From an uncultured Lachnospiraceae bacterium (GTDB taxonomy: Bacteria > Bacillota > Clostridia > Lachnospirales > Lachnospiraceae): 18,881 bases of DNA. A program made the position numbers and the translations under genes. The notes under the pieces are model-generated. The model was not told the DNA's origin. It was given only the letters and a program-made list of their open reading frames with translations, and made no database searches. Of the stretch, positions 6,607 to 13,367 are shown piece by piece. The stretch lies in assembly GCA_910585215.1 (NCBI GenBank), contig CAJUDQ010000051.1, positions 1 through 18,881 of the forward strand, in the 5' to 3' direction. Positions within the stretch are counted from its first letter, which is position 1; the number at the start of each line of letters is the position of its first letter.

Positions 6607-9600
6607 TTAGTTTGTATTTTTTCTTGATACAATGTTATGCGATGCTATTTTGCCAAAATAAATAATTCCAATTCCACTCAAAACCAATATCCATAACCAG
6701 ATTTCTAGTATTCCAGAATCATTTGTTTTTGGTATATTATCCTCTTTGATAGTATCTGTTGGTTTATCGTTACTTCCATTGCTGCCAGCTGGTTCCCTGC
6801 TATCCTTATAGGCAATCGCATAAGTAGAGAAGCGGTCTGTTTCAAAGGTATATGTAAATGTTTTTTCATCATAAATACCCGTCAGAACTTCTGCTTCCGT
6901 CTCTGTATCATGATAATGCAGCACCTGATAAGCTCTTTTTGCGTTTTTGTCTGTATTTCGCAATTGTTCGGGAATAACAATACTGATTTTTATTTTTTTA
7001 TTTAGCTGTGAAACAAAATCCGGCGTTTTATCTCCTACCTGCTTAAACATAGAAATATCCATATAAGTTCCAATTGTATAATCCCCTTTTTTAGCTTCTA
7101 TTAAGGTTTTTTTATTTTCTGTTGGTGTCACAGGCTTTACATCCAGCCAAATATTGATATCTGTTCCATTTGCAACCTCTGCTTTTTCTTCCTGTGTCAA
7201 AATAACTGCTTTTTTTACTTCATCTAATGCACTTGCAAAATTACTGTCCGGCGCTCCCTCTGAAATAACAGGAGCAATCACCGTAATATTTCCACTGCCT
7301 GTTGCCGGGATTGTTTCTGTCCTCATAATATATGCGCAAACTGTACATTTATATGTTTTTATACCCATATCTGTTGCAGTTGCCTCTTTGGTAACTATCC
7401 CTTCGTCTTCGATATGCCCGGCAACATCTGTCTTTTTTCCACAAACACATTCATGCCAGTGACTTGTTTTGTCATTTTCCCATTGTTCTGAATACTTATG
7501 GGTATGTAGTTCTATGGACCTTTCATAACCACACTTATTGCAGGTGGTATCTTTATCATTATCAAATATATGTGCTTCTATGGATTGTTTTTCTTCACAA
7601 CGGGAACATTTTTTCCAATGACCATTTTCATCATACTGGATTACACTGAAATCATGTCCCAATTCTTTTAGAATGATATCTGCATCATTTGTAATCTGAG
7701 TTGTACATTCACTATCAAAAAATCGTTTTCCACAGGAACAGGTATAATATGCGATAGTTCCAGATGTAGTACATTCTGCCGCTGTTGCAGGAACGAATAT
7801 CCCATTGTGGATATGTATTTTAATCGTTTTTGTTACTGTATTTTGATTTCCAGCATTATCTATGGCTGTTACAATAATAACTGTTTCGCCCGCTGAAATT
7901 TTATCTGCTGGAATCACGAAGCTGGTATTCGTTTTCATGTTTGTAGCAAAATCCTGCTGTAAAACAGTTTCCGCATTGTTGCCTATTTTGTAAGTCACAG
8001 AAGCAATTCCCGATGATATAGCATTGTCTTTATCATCTGTTATAGATACTGTAATGGCGGGCGCCGTCATATATTCATCCTGTATATCTGCGCTGTCTGT
8101 CTGAAATTCAATTTGAGGAGCATTACCTTCAATAATAAATCCATTATATCCTTCATTTGCTGTTTTTTCTGCCGATATATTTCCAGCCTTGTCGGTACAA
8201 GTAATACGAATAGTTCCTTTAAAATCTGCATCAACAATAATCTTTGCTATGTTATTTTTAATTTCTGCCGTATCACTGCTTGTATTGCCGTCTTTTGAAG
8301 TCATCTCATAAGTTATCTGGTCTGCGCCGCTGCCTTCCTCGGTTACGGGTACTGTAATAATCAAACTTTCCTTTCCAATCAGCCATTGCCATAAATTTTT
8401 TGGCTCATAGCTATAAGAAAGCGTACCAAGAACAGGAGAAATATTGTCTATCCACTTCGCCCAGTATTCCTTATCTCCAGTATCCTTATTTGAAATATTT
8501 GTGATTGCTGTTCCAGTTAAATCTTCGTTATCAAACCAGCCTCCGAAAACATACCCCTTTTTTGTCCAGTCCGAAGGTAATGCTGCTACTGTTCCATAGG
8601 TGTATGAATTAAGGGTTGTTCCACTGTCTCCACCATTTGTATGCAGGGTGACATTATAAACTTCCAAAGCCCAATTTGCAGTATAAGTACGGTTTTCTGT
8701 ACTTCCCTTTGTTATGATAACATTTGTATGGTTCTCTGTTAAATCCGTACCACTCCAGCCAGTGAAAGTATAACCTTCTTTTGTTGGATTATTTAAGGTT
8801 ATATTATCACTTTCTACTGTATAAGATGACGGATTGTCGCTTACTGTTCCGCCGTCAAGGTCATATGTGATTGTATAATTGATAAGATTCCACTTTGCCC
8901 AGTATTCCTTATCTCCAGTATCTTTATCCGAAATATCTGTGATTGCTTCTCCGGTTAAATCTTCATTGTCAAACCAGCCGCCGAAAATATACCCTTTCTT
9001 TGTCCAGTCCAAAGGCAGCGCTGCGCCTATTTCATAAGTGTATGAAGCAAGGTCTGTTCCACTGTCTCCGCTATTTGTATGCAGAGTAACATGATAAGTA
9101 ACCGGAATCCAACTCGCATAATAGACCGTATCCTCTGTTGGATTTACAGAAGTTCCTGCCTCTATGGCTTCTCCTGTTTCACTTCCTTCTATCCAGCCGT
9201 TAAAAGTATAACCAATACGACTGAGCCCAGTCCCATTTTGAAGTTTGATACTCTCAGAATCTTTCGTATAAAATTTACATTCCGCATCTGATACAATGGC
9301 ATAATTTGTCAATGTCTGACTTTCAGGAACGTTTCCGCTGCCGTTATTTGCATTATAAGAAACTTTGATTTCTTTTTGATACGCCCCATAAAAAATCATA
9401 TCCTCTGATGCCTGACCAGATGTATTTTCTTCTGATATTTCTGAAATTAACTCTTTATTATCACTCCACCCATAAGCCACATATCCATTTGCATCTGATA
9501 TATCCAAATCTTTTAACTCTGGAAATGTAAATGTGGCATCTTCCTGTTTATTATAAAGCGTTATTTCTTGTGTTACCTTTTCTCCTGCTTTTCCAGAATA

Positions 9601-11337
9601 AAAGGTAAGTTTCAAATCTTTTTTATAGATTGCATATAAAATAATTTTTTCATCTTCCATTTTCAGTGAAACAAGTCCTTCTTCGGCATCTGGGTCTGTA
9701 TTCCAGCCCACAAATTCCCAGCCGGTTTTCGACGCTGTTGGAGTTAAATCAATGTCTTCTCCACTTAAAGCATCTGTGAATATTTGTGTTGCTGAATCTC
9801 CGCCATTTGTGGCATAATCATAGGTTACTTTAATTCCACGAATCCATTGCGCATACAGCGTAATATCTTCTAAAATTTCAAAAGAAGCACCCGCCTCATA
9901 GTTTGTACCTGTGCCATCCCGTTTGGTATTCCAGCCGTCAAAGTTATAACCGTTCTGGTGAGTCAAACCATTCTCTGACTGTACAGTGGCAATATCACCA
10001 ATTTTATATTCATTCTCATCTGATACACTGCCGTCAGCTCCATTTGAAGAATATGTGACATAAAGCGGATAACCCGGGTCGGTGTTTGTCAGAATAATCT
10101 GATTATTTTCTTCATCCAGCTTGGCATAGTATACAATATCTGATTTACCAATGTCGATAAATGATATTTTTTTCATATCCTTCTTCTGTAATTGATATCC
10201 TTCTACCCCCTGTGCAATCACTCTGCCTTCTTTTGCATCCAAATAAAGCACAATAGGTTCTTCTAATTGAGAGCTGATTTGCGCTTTTCTTTGAGCGTCA
10301 TCGGCAAAATCAAGAAATACTCCATCTACACCTGAATCTGCAGTACCATCTCCACAAAACTGCACATTTCCAGATAATTGAATAATTGTATTAGCTGTGT
10401 TTTGAGAGGAATAAAATATCGCACCGCTGCCTTTGCCGTCACTTTTATTGTAAAAACTTTTATTCCCTTGAAAATATCCGCCATATAAATAAGTTTCCGA
10501 ACCTTCTAAACCAGTATTATAAATACAGCCGCCTTTTCCAGAAGAAGTATTGTCAATAAAACTGCCTCCATAAATTTTCAATTTTGAACTTATGTTATAT
10601 ATAAATCCACCGCCACAAGGTTCTATAGAACTTGAACTTGTACTGTTGTTTTGATACGTGCCGTCATTAATAATCAGAGTGCTTTTATCCTCTATACAAA
10701 TAGCACCTCCATAATATGTTGCCTGACAGTTCTCAATTATGGCGTCTTCAAAAACAGCGCTGCCTTTGTTTAAGTAAAAAGCGGCACCCTTGTACCTATT
10801 TTTATAACAGTGATGAATCCAGCATCCGTCATCCAGCGTTGCCATTCCGTTATTTGAAACCTCTACCATAGCATAATAGTTAGCCGATAGAGAAGCGCCG
10901 TCTATTTCAATATTCTGGAGTATCAGATTGCCTCCTGACACAGAAAAATATGCGTCTGAATAACCACGCACAATCTTTCCGCCACCTCTTATGGTAACAT
11001 CGCTGTTAACTCTCAGCCTTCCCGTTATGGTGACAGTCACTCCCGGATTAATTGTGTAAATTCCAGCCTCCAACGTCCTTGAGTCCCACTCCTCATCGGA
11101 GGATATGATAGTTTCCTCAATATCTGCTGCCCGTTCATTTTTTGCGTTTTCTTCATACTGCGCAGTTTTCTTTTCCTGTTCTTTTTTTGTATTCCCGTCA
11201 ATATTTTCCTGCGATTCTGCATTCTCCTGTGCGAACACATTGTCAGGAACAGTATTGCATACCATTTCCGCTGTCAGCACTATTGAAAGCAGTATCACTA
11301 TCATTCGTTGTAATAATCTGTTCTTTCGCTTCTTCAT
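6607..11337 (-). CDS. Large secreted, probably wall-anchored surface protein (beta-helix, InlB-type repeats, CxxC modules)
   Basis: The product is 1576 residues with no recognised enzyme. Its parts are: a signal peptide (1-36, cleavage likely after VFA); an acidic/lysine-rich linker (37-90); a right-handed beta-helix-like region (about 90-340) with asparagine/glycine-rich repeats; six to seven InlB B-type (Listeria-Bacteroides) repeats (about 425-962) ending in motifs such as LYAQW and YWAKW; Ig-like segments (about 965-1175); and a Cys-rich region (1189-1335) with CxC or CxxC pairs at 1200/1202, 1244/1247, 1266/1269, 1297/1299 and 1331/1334. The C-terminus has IPKTND (1535-1540), a hydrophobic stretch (about 1543-1562) and a basic tail, the layout of a sortase signal. 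GGAGG lies 8 nt before the ATG. Adhesion or matrix binding is the likely role by analogy. Confidence 0.9.
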   Translation of the reverse strand: MKKRKNRLLQRMIVILLSIVLTAEMVCNTVPDNVFAQENAESQENIDGNTKKEQEKKTAQYEENAKNERAADIEETIISSDEEWDSRTLEAGIYTINPGVTVTITGRLRVNSDVTIRGGGKIVRGYSDAYFSVSGGNLILQNIEIDGASLSANYYAMVEVSNNGMATLDDGCWIHHCYKNRYKGAAFYLNKGSAVFEDAIIENCQATYYGGAICIEDKSTLIINDGTYQNNSTSSSSIEPCGGGFIYNISSKLKIYGGSFIDNTSSGKGGCIYNTGLEGSETYLYGGYFQGNKSFYNKSDGKGSGAIFYSSQNTANTIIQLSGNVQFCGDGTADSGVDGVFLDFADDAQRKAQISSQLEEPIVLYLDAKEGRVIAQGVEGYQLQKKDMKKISFIDIGKSDIVYYAKLDEENNQIILTNTDPGYPLYVTYSSNGADGSVSDENEYKIGDIATVQSENGLTHQNGYNFDGWNTKRDGTGTNYEAGASFEILEDITLYAQWIRGIKVTYDYATNGGDSATQIFTDALSGEDIDLTPTASKTGWEFVGWNTDPDAEEGLVSLKMEDEKIILYAIYKKDLKLTFYSGKAGEKVTQEITLYNKQEDATFTFPELKDLDISDANGYVAYGWSDNKELISEISEENTSGQASEDMIFYGAYQKEIKVSYNANNGSGNVPESQTLTNYAIVSDAECKFYTKDSESIKLQNGTGLSRIGYTFNGWIEGSETGEAIEAGTSVNPTEDTVYYASWIPVTYHVTLHTNSGDSGTDLASYTYEIGAALPLDWTKKGYIFGGWFDNEDLTGEAITDISDKDTGDKEYWAKWNLINYTITYDLDGGTVSDNPSSYTVESDNITLNNPTKEGYTFTGWSGTDLTENHTNVIITKGSTENRTYTANWALEVYNVTLHTNGGDSGTTLNSYTYGTVAALPSDWTKKGYVFGGWFDNEDLTGTAITNISNKDTGDKEYWAKWIDNISPVLGTLSYSYEPKNLWQWLIGKESLIITVPVTEEGSGADQITYEMTSKDGNTSSDTAEIKNNIAKIIVDADFKGTIRITCTDKAGNISAEKTANEGYNGFIIEGNAPQIEFQTDSADIQDEYMTAPAITVSITDDKDNAISSGIASVTYKIGNNAETVLQQDFATNMKTNTSFVIPADKISAGETVIIVTAIDNAGNQNTVTKTIKIHIHNGIFVPATAAECTTSGTIAYYTCSCGKRFFDSECTTQITNDADIILKELGHDFSVIQYDENGHWKKCSRCEEKQSIEAHIFDNDKDTTCNKCGYERSIELHTHKYSEQWENDKTSHWHECVCGKKTDVAGHIEDEGIVTKEATATDMGIKTYKCTVCAYIMRTETIPATGSGNITVIAPVISEGAPDSNFASALDEVKKAVILTQEEKAEVANGTDINIWLDVKPVTPTENKKTLIEAKKGDYTIGTYMDISMFKQVGDKTPDFVSQLNKKIKISIVIPEQLRNTDKNAKRAYQVLHYHDTETEAEVLTGIYDEKTFTYTFETDRFSTYAIAYKDSREPAGSNGSNDKPTDTIKEDNIPKTNDSGILEIWLWILVLSGIGIIYFGKIASHNIVSRKNTN
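8452..9096 (-). repeat. Near-identical InlB-type repeat pair within the surface protein
   Basis: Residues 748-816 (DNA 8890-9096) and 894-962 (DNA 8452-8658) are about 69 residues each and differ at only a dozen or so positions. Both contain SYTY, DWTKKGY, FGGWFDNEDLTG and KDTGDKEYWAKW. They are 438 bp apart with a more divergent repeat between. The other InlB-type repeats in the protein are far less alike, which indicates a recent internal duplication. Confidence 0.85.
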
Positions 11338-11378
11338 ATTAGCTGCCTCCTTTGATTTATTTTTCCGTATTGCAAAAA

Positions 11379-11434
11379 TTGCTATACTTAGATTTTACGT
11401 AGGATAAGTATAGCAAATCAATCAAGAATAGCAA
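11379..11434 (-). promoter_or_regulatory. Promoter and operator-like repeats of the surface-protein gene
   Basis: On the minus strand TTGCTA (11429-11434) and an extended -10 TGCTATACT (TATACT at 11407-11412) are 16 bp apart. The element TTGCTATACTTA occurs as a perfect 12-bp inverted repeat, 11405-11416 against 11379-11390, with a 14-nt centre. A near-copy, TTGCTATTCTT, lies as a direct repeat 18 bp upstream at 11424-11434. The three copies overlap the -35, the -10 and the probable start point, as expected for a repressor or activator site. No obvious cognate regulator is adjacent. Confidence 0.6.
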
Positions 11435-11526
11435 CCCGTTTGGCACCAATCGCAATTTTTACAGTATATTTTGAAAATTTATCTGATTAAGTAAAAGGCG
11501 CTTCTCTATTTATTTGATTTATCTTT

Positions 11527-12159
11527 TCAATTTACTCTATCTTTTAATCGTTTTCTTTTTACTCCATTCTTTTTTGCCTTTGGATACCAGAAACAAAAAG
11601 ACGCAGCTATTTTCCAGAGAAATCTTGGCCAATTTGGAGAAACAAATAAATCTTCCCCCTTATTCAAAGACAATATATTACAACTCAGCTTTCGAAGTGC
11701 AATTCCAATATTTTTGTTAGGTCCATGACCTAAAGGTATATCTTTAATAAACGGAAGCATTTCTCCTGCCCCGATACCAAGGGTTTGGCCATAGGTCAGA
11801 CCAGTAGCATTACACCAATTTCTCATAATATCGGCAGCCACATAATTTTGCCAGCCCTCATAAAATCCATTGTTAATCATACAATAAACATTAATATTCT
11901 TATTGCTGAATCCTCTTTTTTCAAGCTCAATAAGAAAGCGTAGCAAACATGAATTTAAACTGTCAATATACAAAGGAAATACAAATATAAGTACCTCACT
12001 GTTTTGTATCTGTGAAAACTGATTGAAAGAAAGCTCCGCTTTACACACATTGTATATTACTACTTTGTTTTCTTTAATAAATGACATTAAATATTCAATA
12101 AGCAATTCAGACGTACTTTTACTTGCTTTGGGACTTCCGTTTATAATGCAAATCTTCAT
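11527..12159 (-). CDS. Flavodoxin-fold NAD(P)H-dependent oxidoreductase-like protein
   Basis: The 210-residue protein begins MKICIINGSPKASKSTSELL, the beta strand and phosphate-binding loop of flavodoxin-type FMN reductases. FVFPLYIDSLNS (about 79-90) matches the second FMN-contact loop of that fold. Further along are INNGFYEGWQN and GAGEMLP followed by PLGHGPNKN, which I recall as conserved in a Clostridia subfamily that travels with the next gene. The C-terminal 40 residues are basic and aromatic and may be an extra helix. The start overlaps the upstream gene as ATGA (12156-12159), implying translational coupling. It is the last gene of the tetR operon. The substrate is unknown; a quinone, nitro compound or protein partner are possibilities typical of the fold. 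Confidence 0.8.
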   Translation of the reverse strand: MKICIINGSPKASKSTSELLIEYLMSFIKENKVVIYNVCKAELSFNQFSQIQNSEVLIFVFPLYIDSLNSCLLRFLIELEKRGFSNKNINVYCMINNGFYEGWQNYVAADIMRNWCNATGLTYGQTLGIGAGEMLPFIKDIPLGHGPNKNIGIALRKLSCNILSLNKGEDLFVSPNWPRFLWKIAASFCFWYPKAKKNGVKRKRLKDRVN

Positions 12160-12665
12160 ATGACAGTTACCTTCTTACATAAATTTTCTAATGAATTTGA
12201 AAATGAAATTTCATAGTTTTTCACATAAAGATTAGCACAATTTGCTTTTACCAATTTCTCAGCCGTTTCTCTTTCTTCTCTGGTGATATTTTCACCATAA
12301 AAATGTACTGCAAGCCATATATTATTTTGATAACGTCTTTTGTGATGAGTTTCGTTATTTCTTATTTTAAAAAATGGGAGCAGCCAGGAAATACTTCGAT
12401 CTAAAACATTTTTCACAAACGGACTGTAACACCCATAAAAACATTGACTAATAACCGTGACTTTCTCACTCTTTCCAAGTAATTTTCCCATGTTATCATA
12501 TCCATCTTTCAATACACATTTACCGGGAGTTTTTATCCAGCAGCCAAAACATCCACTACAATGTCGTATTGTCCCAGTATCTGAAATAATATAGATATCA
12601 TTGTTCACTCTCGGAAATAATAATTGAAATTGCTTATTGTTTAAATCATGTATTAAAATATTCAT
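12156..12665 (-). CDS. Flavodoxin-family protein with an iron-sulfur-flavoprotein-type cysteine motif
   Basis: The 169-residue protein has C36-x2-C39-x2-C42-x7-C50 in HCSGCFGCWIKTPGKC, fitting the compact CX2CX2CX4-7C pattern of iron-sulfur flavoproteins that hold a 4Fe-4S cluster next to FMN. The flanking VISQCFYGCYSPFVKNVLDR corresponds to the flavin-contact loop of the fold. The usual N-terminal GSPR-type phosphate loop is absent: the first strand MNILIHDL runs almost directly into the cysteine region, so FMN binding may be altered. GGAGG lies 7 nt before the ATG, inside the end of tetR, with an ATGA overlap (12662-12665). It probably acts with the next protein in one electron-transfer step. 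Cluster content cannot be decided from sequence, as several relatives with such cysteines have not been shown to bind iron. Confidence 0.75.
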   Translation of the reverse strand: MNILIHDLNNKQFQLLFPRVNNDIYIISDTGTIRHCSGCFGCWIKTPGKCVLKDGYDNMGKLLGKSEKVTVISQCFYGCYSPFVKNVLDRSISWLLPFFKIRNNETHHKRRYQNNIWLAVHFYGENITREERETAEKLVKANCANLYVKNYEISFSNSLENLCKKVTVI

Positions 12666-13273
12666 TCTTTTTCCTCCTGCATTTGATAAGGTATAGAAAT
12701 AGACTTAATGATTTCCTCTATCCTTGTTTCCCAATTGCCATCATATTCAATATTGGGCATTGTAACAATGGCAGCTAACCCATGTACTAAAGCCCACATA
12801 GCGATAATCTTATCTTGTATCACTTTTTCTGGAAGTTTTGCTTTGCCAAAAACCGATATAGCTGTTCTTTGCAAAATAGCTAATGGTATATTTTCGTTCG
12901 TATCAGCATTTTCAAGAGATAATTTTATGCTAATATTTTTACGTGAAAATAGAAAATCATAGTAAAATGGATTTTGATAAAAGAATATCACATATGTTTT
13001 TCCAAGCATAGGAAGCAGAGAGGGACTATCTTTATATTCCATAGCTGTTTTCTCTAGTACAGCAGAAAATAAATCCATAACATACTGCTGCATTGCAACT
13101 ATAAATTCATCTTTGGTCTTAAAATGAGCGTAAGGTGCTGCATTGCTGACACCACACATCTCAGCTATTTTGCGTAAAGATAATGTTTCTTCCCCTTTCT
13201 GTTTAATGAACTCTATTCCCGTTTCGATTAGAGCACGTCGTAAATCACCATGATGGTATGACTTTTCTTTCAT
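12662..13273 (-). CDS. TetR/AcrR-family transcriptional regulator
   Basis: The 203-residue protein has the N-terminal TetR helix-turn-helix (about 9-55): YHHGDLRRALIETGIEFI, then LSLRKIAEMCGVSNAAPYAHFKTKDEF. The C-terminal ligand-binding part contains WALVHGLAAIV, resembling the WHG-type C-terminal domain. I start at ATG 13273 because GGAGG lies 8 nt ahead of it; an in-frame TTG at 13288 would sit inside that ribosome site and the operator arm. The gene heads an operon with two flavodoxin-fold genes, each overlapping the next by 4 nt. The promoter lies inside a long palindrome at 13286-13338, so autorepression is very likely. The inducer is probably the compound handled by the flavoproteins, which is inference. 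Confidence 0.92.
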   Translation of the reverse strand: MKEKSYHHGDLRRALIETGIEFIKQKGEETLSLRKIAEMCGVSNAAPYAHFKTKDEFIVAMQQYVMDLFSAVLEKTAMEYKDSPSLLPMLGKTYVIFFYQNPFYYDFLFSRKNISIKLSLENADTNENIPLAILQRTAISVFGKAKLPEKVIQDKIIAMWALVHGLAAIVTMPNIEYDGNWETRIEEIIKSISIPYQMQEEKE

Positions 13274-13285
13274 ATAGCTTTCCTC

Positions 13286-13338
13286 CAATCTTTACATTGA
13301 TAAGATTATACTACTTAATCTTATCAATGTAAAGATTG
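13286..13338 (-). promoter_or_regulatory. 23-bp perfect palindromic operator containing the tetR operon promoter
   Basis: Arms 13286-13308 and 13316-13338 are perfect inverse complements of 23 bp around a 7-nt centre. On the minus strand, TTTACA (13328-13333) and TATAAT (13305-13310) are 17 bp apart, so the -35 lies in one arm and the -10 spans the centre edge. Each arm is itself an imperfect dyad (ATCTT...AAGAT), so two TetR dimers could bind side by side. The inner end merges into the tetR ribosome site. Confidence 0.88.
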
Positions 13339-13367
13339 CAATCGAAATTTCATAATAGTTTCCGTTC

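Noticed and set aside
13274..13288. TTG at 13288 as the tetR start
   Set aside because: It lies within the ribosome site and operator arm; the ATG at 13273 has ideal spacing.
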